Source: Nymphaea colorata (taxonomy: Eukaryota; Streptophyta; Magnoliopsida; Nymphaeales; Nymphaeaceae). From it: DNA of 64,000 nt. The position numbers and the translations under genes were made by a program. The DNA is taken from assembly GCF_008831285.2 (NCBI RefSeq), contig NC_045140.1:3265528-3329527 (forward strand), written 5' to 3'. Under the pieces are notes generated by a model that was not told the origin of the DNA, made no database searches, and saw nothing but the letters and a program-made list of their open reading frames with translations. Shown here one piece after another: positions 25,534-38,499 of the stretch (position 1 is the stretch's first letter; each line of letters opens with the position of its first letter).

Positions 25534-28500
25534 TTATGTGCCAATGCAACTGATGGTACAATAGTTTGCTTCTCCATTATCCATGCAGTTGTTGGACCTG
25601 GAACAGATGATCTCGCTTGGAATAAAAAATTGAGAATGCTGATTGTCATACCTGCTTGCATCAGAAAATGACCCAAATGGTTGAAAGTGGAACTTCAGCC
25701 TGCCTTCCTCATCTTGTGATTTGGAATACCTCATGGCATCAAGACCTCTGCCTTCGTGAAGGATGAACACCAGAGACGGGCTTCCGACAGATGCCAGTGA
25801 AGGGGGTGTCACTTGAATGTCATAAATTTCTTCCCATATGAAGATAAACTTGGATTTGTGCCCAAAAATATTTGCGTAGAAGCCAATTACTCGAGCAGAT
25901 GCAAAAACTCGACCCTAACAGGAAAGATTCATCATTTGATATCACAGTGATCCAGAGTCACAATAAAAACAGAAAAAAAGGTGGCGCATACCTGCAACAG
26001 CATCTTCCTCTTCAGACAGCATGAGAAATCGCTGACAAGAAATTCTTCTGGAGGCAATTTGAAAAGCTTTTGAAAAGTTGAACTGCGATGAGGAGGCTGA
26101 AGGTGAACCTACCCACAAGTAAGTAGTCTACTCAGTTCTGGTTTCATGCACGACTGTCAGAAGTACTAACGTTCAGTTAAGTTACCTTCCTCCCCAGTTC
26201 ATTCTCCACCTTCCTCAGGTACTTTCGAGTGCTTTGAGCTGCTTTAGTGGTCTCCAAGAATATTCTTAAATGCAGCTTAGATTGAGAAAACCGAGCTAAC
26301 TTTCCTTGAAGAGGAATCCATAAGTCTTCTAGATCTGATGGTGTGTGTTTCAACAAATTGATCTCTGCATGGCCTAGGGACAAAGCCTGCTCACACGGAC
26401 CAGCAAAATCGAAGACTTCCATGTCCAGAAGAGATGGAGGCTCTTCTGGCGTATCAAACTCCACCACTTCTGTAAATAATTTTGATAAGTTATGGAACAA
26501 AGTCCAGTATACAGAGCATCTACTGTGAGCTGATGAAACACAGCATTTTGCAGACAAACAAAACTAGTCAAACCTCACCATTCCACTGAGGATCACGTGA
26601 TTGAAGCTGGACAGAGCTTCTAAGGTTTTTACTGTTACATGTAAAAGTTACATAAGGATCCGAAAAGCGAGTTCCACTGGCTGATGCTATGCCACTACCT
26701 TCAATCAGAGCTACAGTAAGCAACCACCCATCATTATGCACTTCTTTTCCAAAGTGACTACCTACAGGGCAGACATTCAACTTAAAATGACTTTATAAAT
26801 GAAAGCAAAGGGCTATTTCACAGAATAAAAGTTCCAGGAAAAATTACATAAATTCTGCAAAACAGCTGGCCAGCGTACCTTTTTGCAATTTGGCATGCAT
26901 AAAATGTGAAATCATATTGTAAACACGCAGTGATTGAAGAATCAGAAGCGCAGTAGTTATTACTTCTCCAACTGAGTCAGGCAAATCTAAGCCATAAAAT
27001 TCCAGCCCATGTCGTCCACAATGCACTGATAGGAATATGTGAAATGCAATGTATAGCCCAACTGATAAAGCAGAGACCACAGTGAAGTTTAAAAAGTAAG
27101 ATAGTGCCTGTTTCCAATTCGATTGCTTTTTCTCACTTATTGATGCCAAGATCTGCTTTTTCTCTGACAAAGGACTCTCTGAAGCAATCCCTTCTACTTT
27201 CCGAGCCAGTAACTCTGCAAACTGGTCATAGTTTTCCCTAAGGCCTTGACGAACTCCCCCTTCAATCATCCCTTTAAGAACTGTACTTCGCAATATATTT
27301 ATATTGTATGATATAACAAGATGAGAACTTTCTTTGCCTGAATGTAGTGGTTCACCAGGAAATATCTTGTAGAGCAAGGATACATCAAAACAGTTTCCAT
27401 ACGGAACATCAGGTGCACTAACTCTTTTTAAAACAGCATATGAGTTTTCACCAGCGCAGAGATAAGTTTGCACTTCTGTGACCTTAACAGCCCTTACCAG
27501 CTTAGTCGCTGCTTTTGTGAATGTCACTGTCCTCTTTAAACACACATTTTCTCCAAATTCCAGTCTCCAAGCACCTTCATCCAGGTTGGTTGTACCCTGC
27601 AGTTCTGTTAATTCCTTCATCAACTGTGAATTGGGTGCAAAAAGTAATGCATTGAGATTTTCACAAGATGTCAGATATTGTTTATCAAGAAGGATGCCTC
27701 CTTGCAAATTATCAGGCATTCCATTTTCCTGATTTGTCTCCTGCATTGTTTGAAGTGCTTTTTCAAAGTTGAAATTAGCAAGTGGCTCTTCGGAGACGCT
27801 ACCATTGTCAGAAGATTCATCAGACTGCAGAATAGCCGTCCCAGCTGAATTTGACTTTACTTCTTTATTTTTATTTAAAATCCTTCGCACCAATTTACCC
27901 GTGAATCTTTTGATTGGTTTCTTTTCTTCTGCCCCGGATGATGCTTCCTCTGATACAGAATCCGTATTCTCATATGGAGATCTACCAGGACTCTCAAAGC
28001 AGACAACTTCTCTGCTGTCCGCATCTGAAGGCACAGGACTACTAGAAAGGGTAGAGTCGCTATTGCTTCTACTATAAAGAGAAATAGCTATAAGAATCTC
28101 CCCTGCATAAATTTGAGAATCAAGACATATGAGCACATTGAATGACAGAATCTCAGTATGTAGTAACAGCATATTGCATCCTGATGAATGGATAAATAAG
28201 TTTACAGATATCTTTTTCTGTTTTTGGCTTAAGCAGCAACTTACTACAGGATATACAAAAATAGGGTTTAGAACTCTCACTAAAAAGACGAAACAAAGGA
28301 GAATAAATCATAGGTGATAGTAAATCATAGGTGATAGGACGGATATCAAAAGTGCAAGCATAGAACTATTTATCTCACTAGGCGATAGTTGCAAAGAAAT
28401 CAAGGATAGATGGCAAAAAAATTGATGCATGCAGCTAAACCTGCTTAAGCATGAGGTATTACATTGCAGATCGTTACCACAAATATGCGTCTGGGTTGAA

Positions 28501-28832
28501 GTCGAAAGTGGTTGCAGAGGAAACCACGTTGTTGGTAGCGTCTGGTTCTCTGCTTCAGCAACCATCCAAACAGGAACCACGGCCTGCCCCAAGGCTTCAC
28601 TCTCACGTGCTCCGGAACTTCGAACCACAAGGATCACCTGAAGTTCCTCCTTCAAATCATCGATCCTCAACACGAGTTCTTCATTCCACACTGGATTCGT
28701 CTTCCCTCTTATGACACCAGTCTTACTCCTATGCTTCCTCGTCCTTAACTTCACATACGCATCAATCGGATTAGCTCCTAGTTTCTCATGCTTCAACTTC
28801 CTAGCCTCGAGCACATTCACGTAGAGCTTCAT
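25534..28832 (-). CDS. C2-VASt-C2-GRAM protein, truncated after GRAM (At1g03370-like)
   Basis: Minus-strand exons: 28832-28478, 28102-26879, 26761-26579, 26469-26186, 26108-25992 and 25914-25652; all join in frame by GT-AG. The normal next splice at 25651 leads only into broken sequence. Reading on through it ends at a stop at 25534, giving about 847 residues against about 1020-1030 for the family. Domains: C2 at residues 1-110 (MKLYVNVLEARKL, then NPVWNEE); acidic linker; first VASt about 225-400 (SCENLNALLF, then LVISYNINILRSTVLKG); a membrane segment (FTVVSALSVGLYIAFHIFL); second C2 about 535-600 (GWLLTVALIEGSG, then RDPQWNEVVEFD); GRAM about 680-800 (FLVSDFSCCLKRKMLLQGRV). These proteins bind membranes and, through VASt, sterols; this specific role is inferred. 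Exon 3 is ended at 26579, not 26574, because only that gives DPQWNEVVEF. Confidence 0.7.
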
Positions 28833-28839
28833 GCCGAGG

Positions 28840-30060
28840 ACACTAACTACTGGTATCAGTTCCCCCCAGATATGTTAATATGTAGACAGAAAAACACCTT
28901 TATGCAAAATTTGGACATGCCAACAACCAAAAAGCTAAAGAAAGAGCAGTAACCAATTCAAGAATGCGAGAAGGAATTCCACATACGATTCCAGACCCAT
29001 CTTCAATCTAGCAGTAGTGAGCAATCCTGATCAACAATAGCAGAAAATGGAAGACCAAAGAGCATCCCCCTTTCCCGGGCTATGGTGGCAGTTAAAAATC
29101 TCAAGGGGCCGGTGAACTTCTGGGAACCTCAATTCAAAGAGACTTTGGGCAGCAGAAAGAAGCCAGGTGGGCAGTAAAGACACGACCCACCAAGGCTGCA
29201 CCTATGTTTGTTGTTTCGTCAAATGGCTGACAGGTTTCGAAGGTCGGATCATGCCTTTCGATCGCCATTCACCACGTGGTGGTAGAGTGTTTTCTGGATG
29301 AATGTGCACACGCAGATTCAAGTCACGTGTTTGAAGTACAATGCCTCGCCAGACCCAAGCCAGATATGTTCAATCAAATTGTTTAATACAGATGTAATCA
29401 AATTTTGACAATTAATACAGAAAATGATTCGAGAGAACCAGATTTACAATCAAATTCTAGTGCATTGTGCCTATTGTATTATGGAGAGAGGCCGATGTAC
29501 GATTAAATTTGGAGATGTTAACGGAATATTATTATAAATAGACTTGAACTTCTTATTTTCATTTTCTTTTTGATGTAGTTAATTTAAGTGAAGTTGGTAA
29601 GTAGTATAATCTCATTTTTTATATCCTTAATGGAGAGAAAAATAAAAATAATTGATGGAGCATTTTTATCATTGAATATTAGTTTACATGTTTTTTTTTC
29701 TCTCAACTATGTAAAAAAGCCAAACACTTAAATTGTTCGTTATTTAATATTAGGTTATAATTTTCTTCTTCTTGTTCTTTAACTACCAATCTTTGAAAGA
29801 TCAAACACTTAAATTATCTTTTATCTATTCAGCATGTGAATGTCCAGCACCTAAAATTAATATAATATTTCATAATTTCCTTCTTTTTATTTTTTTTTAG
29901 CAAATTTAAAATAATTACCGTCTATATTGGTGTTAATGTTTTTAACATTAATATGTTAAGGGTTGAAAGCAAGGATGGGGTTGGGTTTTTGACTCTTGAC
30001 TGGTTCGATTGGCTGGGTGGTTCGATTGGCTGGGTTGAGTCAAGTAGGGTATTACAGGCC
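28840..30060. other. Upstream region of the C2/GRAM gene; otherwise nothing recognised
   Basis: About 28833-29050 is probably 5' leader and promoter of the minus-strand gene. The rest is AT-rich without coding or repeat signals that I can support. Confidence 0.4.
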
Positions 30061-30071
30061 CAACTTTAACC

Positions 30072-30096
30072 GATATATATATATATATATATATAC
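30072..30096. repeat. (AT)n microsatellite
   Basis: A short uninterrupted AT run. Just downstream, two near-identical direct copies of AATTTTTTAGATATTAAAATATAAATT occur about 50 bp apart (about 30280 and 30320). Confidence 0.85.
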
Positions 30097-30599
30097 TTAA
30101 AACTTATTCCTTCACTTTTTTTGTTTACTAAATATCTACTTCCCTTACTTAAAAACTTTTGGTGCATCTTCGGTAACTCTCTTACATATTCTTTATGTGT
30201 CGCTAATGATATTCTTAAAAAATCTTCATATGTCGCCTATGGCATTCGAATTAAAAGCTCTCAACATGTTATTAAGAATTTTTTAGATATTAAAATATAA
30301 ATTCAACATGTTATTAAGAATTTTTTAGATATTAAAATATAAATTATTAAAAATTTCAAATATGAGTATTACATCAAACTGAGTACTGGGTAGGTATAAA
30401 ATTGAGGGTTGAATTCAACTTAGTAGGACCGTGGACAAAAGCTAAGCCAACCTAAACTCGGCTTTGTTGAGCGTTGCCCCGCCTTAGTTGGAATGCTCTA
30501 ACTGGTTCTCATCGGAACATTAATATGTTCTACGGTTTGAAGTTTTAGCGTTCAACTTTCTCAAGACCCTCGACTGACACCGGTTTTGATAGCACCGTA

Positions 30600-31000
30600 G
30601 CAGTGTTGTCGATCCTCACCGAGGAAGCTCTTCATCACTGGCCGGATTGCTGCCGCCTTCCGTTGAAATCTACCGCCGGTGACTCATGCGCGTCACTGGC
30701 TCAAGTACCTCCCTCTCTCTCCCCCTACCCGCCCCCCCCCCCCCCCCCCCCTCGCCATCTACTTTCAGAAAGGAGGATTGTGACGCTCATCTATCCTCCC
30801 TTATCGCTCAGCCTTTGCCGGCCGGAAAATCACCTGCTTGGTGTCCATTTCCACCGTCGTCCACTTTTCCTTAGATACTGCTACCCCCCTCTTTCTCTGT
30901 TCTCTCTCTCTCTCTCTCTCTCTTGCTGCAAGATTGTAATCGATTTGGGGTTGCCGCTGTAGCTTCTGCCGACCATTTTTATTGTGCCTGAAACATGTTT
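30600..31000. other. GC/CT-rich island with poly-C and CT microsatellites
   Basis: A local rise in GC with a 20-base C run (30732-30751) and a CT repeat (30901-30923). It resembles a plant promoter or 5' leader on the plus strand. The open frames here are proline/serine/leucine-rich by-products of the repeats. A transcript leading to the exon at 34266 is possible but not demonstrated. Confidence 0.4.
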
Positions 31001-34000
31001 GTGGAAATGAATGCACGCCTCTTTTCACATATATTTTAATGTTAAAGGAAAAACGTGGTTAGAGATAAAGAAAGTTCACTTCCGTAATAGTTTTTGTACT
31101 AACTTTGCTGTAGATTGCTTACAGACTATATCAACATTTGGTTGACATGGTTGCGTGAACACGTTCTTCAAGAAACACGATGGTTTCCTTGGTCCCTTAA
31201 ATCCTCTGTGTTTGGGAAAATTGATTGTTCGTTGTGTTCATCGAAATAGAACGCATTGATAGACTCATCGCGAACCATGTTGTTTGGTGAATCATACTTC
31301 ATGTTTAAAGACCACATAGTGAAAAATTTATGTAGAGACTTTAAAAATTAATTATGTATTGCTTTGCAAGGAAATTATGCAATTATGTCCCTTGAACCCG
31401 AAGAATGGTTGGGACGACTTCCCTGCAGGTAGATGGCAATACTCTATCATATGTATCACATATTTTCGTTCACTATTTCATACTGATCTTCTAGTATTTT
31501 AATTTCTATGCTTTCCTTTTCAATCTCTTTTCATGTCACATTGTCTGTTTTGCATGAAATCAGCTAAGTAAAATTGTTGCAAGATATACCAAGCCCATAT
31601 CCAAAACCTTGTACCAAGAATCCTTGAAACGTCTCAGCATGTAGAATTGTAGATAACAAGATGTGATAATGATCAAGCAAGGTTGTTCTTGCCTTGTTTA
31701 TAGATTGAAGTGAAACTCGCTAATTAAAATGAATGAGTGACCTAATTGGTCATTCTAATCTGCATTTAAATTGCCTGCTGTAATCTTGAGAGCTGAATCA
31801 AGTGGTAGGCATAAACAGTTAGCCAAATTAGGTCGATTTAGGGATTACCCCACATTGGTTCTTTACTTACATGTTATTTTGCTTTTTTTTAAAAAAAAAA
31901 TTTGACATTATTTTTTTTATGGATATTGTATACTAGATAATTTTTGTCCTAATACTTAGTGCCTTGCTTGCTTACGCCTCGCTTCATAGGCTTCACCTCA
32001 TCGCACTTAACAACGTCGATTTGAACTCACTGCCAAGCGGTGACGTAGCCGGGAGATTCGAAGTGGGGGCTAAGAGCGAGATTGAGAGATGTCGCAATTC
32101 CCCTCATTCATGCGCCAGCTTCCGGCGATGCCAGTCGTCCCTTCTTCACTCCTTCTTCCTTCTCAATGGCCTCATTCACAAAATGATGAGTTCACCCTCA
32201 CAGTCGAGGAAGCCGAACTCGAAGACAAGGTTCTCTCTCTCTCTCTCTCTCAAAGTTGCTTTTGATCGCTTTCTCTTTCTTCCTTCTCGATTTATATTGA
32301 GTAAAAAACAATTTCCGAATCCATCTGTAAATATTTCAACAAATTTAGCTCGTGATTGTGTGAAGTCAGAATCGACATTCTCCCAAACCCATTTCCTTAA
32401 TTATTTAGTACTTCGTTGTTTATCGTTCCTGGATAACTGTTTGTGCTCAATCACATGTTTTGTCTTTCCCCGCACTCCTTTTTTGTTGATTTTCCGATAA
32501 ACTCTTGATGGATCGGTGAAAGATTCTCTTCTCAATCCACTATTAGTTGAGGAAAGCTTGCTTCTTTTGGTTTTGTATCTTGGTCTGTTGCTCGAAATTA
32601 TTGTGCTCATACTTTTATTATTCAAATAGTATTCTGTTTAAATTACCATATCCATCTAGAATAGTCACATGCAAATGCGGTGGTATCAAGGAAGCCAATT
32701 TGTTCACGGTAGTTTCTGTAGTGAGATGTCCTCTGTCCTTTTTCATCAGTACAGAACAAGAAGTCTAGATTGGTTCATGGCCAGTTTCTGTAAAGATGCA
32801 TATCTGTTTTTTCACCAGTACAGAACAGGGATGTTCTCTTTATATGCAGTAGGCGGCATGAAAAAAAAAGCTGCAAACTTCTAACAAGACATAGACAGTC
32901 ATTCTTGAGACGTGCTTTTTCTTCAACAGAATCACAATGGCCCTTTACTAAAAGTAATGATGAACCCTGTAGACCATCCCCTTAGAGGTGATGAAAGGAG
33001 GACCTTGATTGGCAGAAAAACCCACGAACTCTTTAGGGTGATCTTGTACGTGGAGGTAGGGAAAAAAAATTAAATATAGCGATATTTTTATTCATCGTTT
33101 TTCGTAATTGATTTAAAGAGAGTGAATATAATGAATCATGTGAATGGGAGAATGGCGGTAGTTGAGCTCAAATTAATCCACTTAGCTACATCTGCCCTTA
33201 CTCTGACTCAATCAAGAGTCACGGTATCCATGCTGAGTAGCTAAGATGCTGTTGTTATTAGCACCTGCTTTTGCTTTCCTGGATTAACTAATCTTTACGA
33301 AGCCACATTCACTATTCTGGTTCGAGCACACAAACATATAAATTTCCACATAGATATAGTCATTACTCGGACTATAAATACATGTAATTCGATAACGTTG
33401 TTCATGGTAGGGTTAAATTTTTAGTTTTTCGATTTCCATGAACCAGGTTTTTATGCTTTATCATGTTTCTTACATGGTTTGGTAGTTGCATTTGTGGCTT
33501 TTATTTGCCACCATAATGCTGAGATCTCACAGCGACTAATTTTAAGTCAGTCTGTTACTGTGGAGGAAGGTTCTTCTGGTTTTTTAAATGCTAGACGCTA
33601 AAGTTAAACTTTCCCAATATAGAAAGGATAAAGGAGTGAGTCAGAATTAACCAAGCTGAATAATATTCTGAACACAATTTGGTGCTTACTTCAGTCGGGA
33701 GATAATTGCCTTCTCTTGCAATTTGAGTTTTCTTAAGCTTACTTACTAAATTGAGCAATTAACTTCTTTATGTTTGCATAATAACTCGGCCTATTCCCAC
33801 TACATATCTGAATGCCGTAAGACTTATTTTGTGCCTTCAGGTTCCTTGATGGATTTGGGCAAGTTTCATCCTGTGTCCCTTTCCAAGGCCTTTTTAAGTT
33901 GGTTTTAGTTCCTATGCATATCATAGCAATATGGCATGCTGAACTTCAATTCCCTAGATGATTTCTCAGATATATCCATATTTTTCATAGATCTTAACTT

Positions 34001-34260
34001 CTTTTTTTCTGGTTGTGGTAGGTTCATTAAGGAACTATCTTCAGTTCGGTATGTTGAATGCAAATCTATTATGTCATTGTTCTACTGTGTCTTCCTTAAA
34101 TGCTGATCTATGTCCAGTTGAGTAGTCAAGGTGAAATTATTTGATTTTGTGATAAACTTAGCAATCCTCCCTCTCTCCCAAGTATATTGCTTTTTGATAG
34201 GATGTTGCCAAAACAAATTTCTTGATGATATCTGATGCTATCTCTGACCTAGTTTTTCCG
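31000..34260. other. No firmly supported gene
   Basis: AT-rich with moderate-length frames. About 32181-32230 reads MMSSPSQSRKPNSKT and then AAGGTTCTCTCTCTC, a possible short 5' coding exon and donor. Its downstream partner might be the exon at 34266, but no other exon could be placed. Confidence 0.3.
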
Positions 34261-34265
34261 TACAG

Positions 34266-34421
34266 TTAAATGAAATCAGAAAAGCAAATGCCAACCTGGT
34301 TGTAATTGGCAAGGTTGCTCAAGACAATGACAAGGAGGATTTTGATGGAGAAGCAGATGACGATGACGTAGATAATGTAGATGAAAGTGAAGGTGATGAA
34401 TTTGAGCAGGAGACTGGATAA
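34266..34421 (+). CDS. Possible last exon of an unrecognised gene (acidic C-terminus)
   Basis: After a good acceptor (TTTTTCCGTACAG), 51 codons read LNEIRKANANLVVIGKVAQ and then a strongly acidic tail (DDDDVDNVDESEGDEFEQE) to a TAA. The base composition and the clean acceptor look exonic. I do not recognise the family. A first exon near 32181 (MSSPSQSRK) is a guess; middle exons were not found, so this may be a remnant. Confidence 0.35.
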   Translation, partial: LNEIRKANANLVVIGKVAQDNDKEDFDGEADDDDVDNVDESEGDEFEQETG

Positions 34422-34429
34422 TGATGTTA

Positions 34430-37380
34430 TGATGATGCTAGAGAAACTCGTTGGTAGTGCATGCTGCATGGTGGTCAATGATATGCAAAGCCTGCTACGT
34501 AGCACTCACCTCTTTGAACTTGGTTATATGCTTTATTATCTCAGAAACTCATCTATTTTTGTTTTCATTATGATAATTTTTTGATGCCCATCACATCTTC
34601 TGAGTTACATGGCTTCCAGATGATTTTGCATAGAGTTTTCATGCTTTGTAGGTTTTGGTATTACATGATAATGCTGAAACTTGTCGAAAAAAAATGAAAT
34701 CATGCCTAAACATAGTTATCCACATTGGATAAGAACGTCATTGCAACACCTCCTAGCTGAGGTGGTTACATTTAATTAACTTCAAGTTCAAGGAAGATAA
34801 GAATTTGATACTTAAGCCTCCTGACGTAAACTATTGGGGTCTCACCCAGCTCCTGCCTGCCTATGAGAAAGTGGAATAGAGAAAAAGGAAAAAGTGAAGT
34901 ACAATTGCAACCTTGATTTGCTGCATGTATTGTTTGAGTTGACCTGGCAGTGTCTTCTTCTCTCTGTCCAAGCTCGTGCAAAGTTCGGACATGAATGCCT
35001 TCATGCAATATTAAGTGAGAACCTGTTTGTTGGCGAGGAACTTGAACCACATTTCTGGTCATGGATTGATGAGAGCACATTGATAACCCAGATGCAGACC
35101 CCTTTAGGCTAGGCGACTTAGGAAGGTCAAACTAGTGGCAACCTGATCCTCGTTGCATGCAACATTTATAGCTTTTGTGGCAAGACATTGATAAGAAACT
35201 TTGTTGGTTGTTGTCCAATATTTGCTACTGGATGAGCATATGCAAGATTGAACTATATTAGTTCACCACGGTGTTTTTCTTTTCATATTAGATGCATGAA
35301 AATAAGTTTATTAAATGTACAAAAAGTTAATTAGAGTGCATTGCTGCAAGATGTCCGATGCGGCTACTACACAAGGGCAATACTCAAGTAGAAATACAGG
35401 TTCATTTAGGGTATTGGGTCTCTACTTCCTTTCTTGGTTTCCTAATTCCTCGGCAGCATCCATCAGTGACAGAATGAACATCATGCCTGATGCTTGGGAC
35501 ATAAATCTCACTTGTGGAACTAGAATAAAGATGGTATCTTGCCGATCTCTGCACATGATGATCATCCAGTGGATGTGATTCTGATTTGCTGAGATGCACA
35601 GGGAACATATTTCGTTATGTTCAATTGGCATAGGTGAACGTGCATACTTCAGGTGGCCGATGCTTATTCTAAGTACCCAGATTCAGTTAAAGCTCTGTTT
35701 AGCTTCTGATTGAGACGATAACATCCATTAATAAAAGAAGAAACGAAGTATTTATCAGAACGCGTATATTATACTGTACGTCTATACCCAAAGGCTCAAA
35801 CAAAAGAAGAAAATAGCTTTAGTGATTGGATGCTGCTAATTAGCGGACAAGACAAGCATTATTTTGCAAAAGCCATTGCTTTATGCAGCAGATGTGAAAG
35901 TAGTGACTACAGTTTTGCTTTCCCACTTCATCTTATCCTTCATCCTCCTTGTATAGTTCAAACATATAAAAAATCATAAAAGGAGAAGGAAGACACTTAC
36001 AAGCAAGATTAGATAAGAAGGATCCATGCATCTACCAAAATCCACTTAAAAAATGCTCACTTTTTCTCTGGTTCAGATGATAAAAGTGACGCCAAGCTGA
36101 ATATTTTACTTTCCTAAGGGGAGAAGAAGTATGGTGCTCACTGAACCCAGTAATATTAACGTATCCAATTTTGTCACCAAGCTCAAGCAGCGGCTATCCA
36201 CAGTGACAAATATATGGTTAAATGACTGCAAAGCAGTATCACAGGTATTGCGAGAAAAGTCACGAGATATTTTGCAAAAAAAAAAATCGCAATCTTTCCC
36301 GACAATATTTTTTATTTTTTTTACAAATTTTAAACGTTTTATGATTTTTAAGTTTTCAAAAATTGTCAAGATTTTTCCATGATTTTTTCGAAAAGAATAA
36401 CTACACTGAAAAATACCAGAGAAAAAAACCTGCCGATATTTTCCAATGCTGTAAAGAATTTGTGCACCATAGACACAAACAGACAAAGGGGGTTGAGAGA
36501 GGGAGAGAGAGTACTTCAAGTTTCATATTATCCATATCTCCATTTCTCAAAACGGCTTACAAAGGTCATTTCATCCCAAAATACGACTAGTTCGAAGCAG
36601 AACAAGTTGCTGGAGATTGAGGAAGCATTGGTGAAACACCATTAACAATTAACTCCAAATATAACTCCAAGAAAAGATAAATAGTAGTGCACAGAAATTT
36701 GCAACCTTTATCAAAAAGTTTCTGAAGAAGAAGAAAGAGAGCAACGGAATTCATTTTCCTAAAATGACTGGAAAGCACCCATCCAGTGGAAAGAGAACAC
36801 TCGTGTCAATAACTAAGGCGACACCACAATCAACAAAGCAACGAATGGAACCATAACGTTCGACTGAAAATCACATTATGTAATGTTAGTTGTACAGTAA
36901 CAGATAAATAAGACTACTTTACACCTGCGAGTAAGTAAGTGTTGTTCTTCATATACCATGGAATAGCTATCTGAACGGATTGATATACGGAGAGCGTAAC
37001 ACACATGACGAATGAATAAAGAACTACAATGAAGAAATGCTAATGATCTTGAAAGTACTGCTTGCATGCTAAAAATTAAGTATGTAAATGATAAAGCTTG
37101 CTGCTGCTGGTACCAAGAAGAATGGGGTGCTGGGCACGCAAGGGTGAAACCAGAAATTTTTAATGAGGGGGGCCAAATTAGAGTTTCAAAATGTTTATAT
37201 AGGATAAATGAAAATTTCTAAAATTTTTTAAATGGTATTCATTGGAAGCACTTTTTAGCAAGTCTTAATTTGGATGTGATAATTAAACTTGCTTGCACTG
37301 ATCCTTATTGCTACATATAATGTTGGAGCCTCATTGCTGAACAATACATCAATGGAAAAGCCTCACGTCTTACCCTAAAC
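34430..37380. other. Intergenic, no supported gene
   Basis: Mixed AT-rich sequence. A fragment at about 37145-37200 (AATTTTTAATGAGGGGGGCCAAATTAG) looks like one end of the GGGGCGGAGCC hAT-like family. A GA patch lies at about 36497-36510. Confidence 0.35.
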
Positions 37381-37385
37381 TTAGG

Positions 37386-37560
37386 GGTCATTTGGTAGCA
37401 AAAACATTCATGAAGTGTCCAATGAATCTGCCACAAATATTTTAGCAGGTTCATGGAAAATTAGAACTACTGTTCGACGAACCTATCCAAATATTTGGGT
37501 TTTCTGGACACTTCCTGAATGTATTTCTTTTATGTTTCCATTATCAACATAGTATGCTGC
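37386..37560. mobile_element. MITE with GATTCATGAAACAC-like core
   Basis: Starts GGGGTCATTTGGTAGCAAAAA and contains CATGAAGTGTCCAATGAATCTGCC and AGCAGGTTCATGGAAAA. The right end is diverged. Placed in the family of 8262 by shared words and layout. Confidence 0.45.
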
Positions 37561-38277
37561 ACTACTGCTAGATATCCACTTTCTAATCTTCCATCGTCTA
37601 TATATATATATATAATTTCAGGATCCGAAAAGGAAAATTGAAGCATCCATATTTTAAGTGCATGCAATGAGAAGATTTCTTATTTGTGTGCTTATTTTAC
37701 GTAAGTATTGGCTACATAAAATTCCCACAAAGAATGTGGATACATAATTAGTACTCTCATCTTAAAAAATTAAAAGGACGAATTAAAGAGAACCATGGAG
37801 AGACATATTTGGGCCTCAGGTTAAAAAAGTTAAGGCAAAAGACAAATTAAACATGCATGCATAGACATATTTGTGCCTAAATTTCTATTGCTTAACACAT
37901 CATCTATTCTTCCTTGTTTAGTAAGTCAAACTGGCAAAGATGCTGACATTTCTTTCAGCACATCAAGATACGTGAGAAGTAACTCAATTTCGTCTGGACC
38001 AGTTTCAAGAGAAATTACTTTTTTCTTAGTTTGATTTTTGTAGGCACTACTTTTCTATACTAATGCAATGGAAACAATATACTAATTAACACACATTTGA
38101 CTTATACTTGGCACATACAAAGCTCATTGACCTTGGAGTCCAGGAAAAAGAGATTTTTGGCTCTCATTCAAGGGAAAATACACTCCTTCTCATCACCTGT
38201 AAAGTATATGCATATTCTAAAAAACAATGGCATTTGAAATATAATGTTGTTAGAATGAATATGATTTATTCCCAACA

Positions 38278-38485
38278 GGATTGGCGCAACGGTTGGGGTG
38301 AGAGCTAGTAAGCAGTCAATCTCCGCTTTGAATTTTTGGGGTATCAACCCTCTGTCTTGCAAAAGATGGGAGTCACCTAAAGCTTTGAAAGCAAACTATG
38401 TATTGTATAGGGATGAAGGGATAGGTGGAGACTTTGGCCTTTTGGTGGGTGATGAAAAACTCCATCCACCTAAAGAATAAATATG
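38278..38485 (+). mobile_element. Candidate tRNA-derived SINE
   Basis: AGGATTGGCGCAACGGTTGGGGTGAG looks like a tRNA 5' half with an A box (TGGCGCAACGG), and GCTTTGAATTTT about 45 bases on may be a decayed B box. The body to about 38485 has no coding sense. No target duplication was confirmed. Confidence 0.35.
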
Positions 38486-38499
38486 AATTAATATTTCAT

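Noticed and set aside
26574-26579. Alternative donor at 26573 for exon 3 of the C2/GRAM gene
   Set aside because: It would put the next exon out of frame; the donor GTGAGG after 26579 restores the C2 motif DPQWNEVVEFD.
27478-28077. Plus-strand frames opposite the C2/GRAM gene
   Set aside because: Fully antisense to the large, well-supported exon 2.
30603-30962. Proline-rich frame with a PPPPPPPP run
   Set aside because: Produced by a 20-base C run and CT repeats; no domain and no splice partners.
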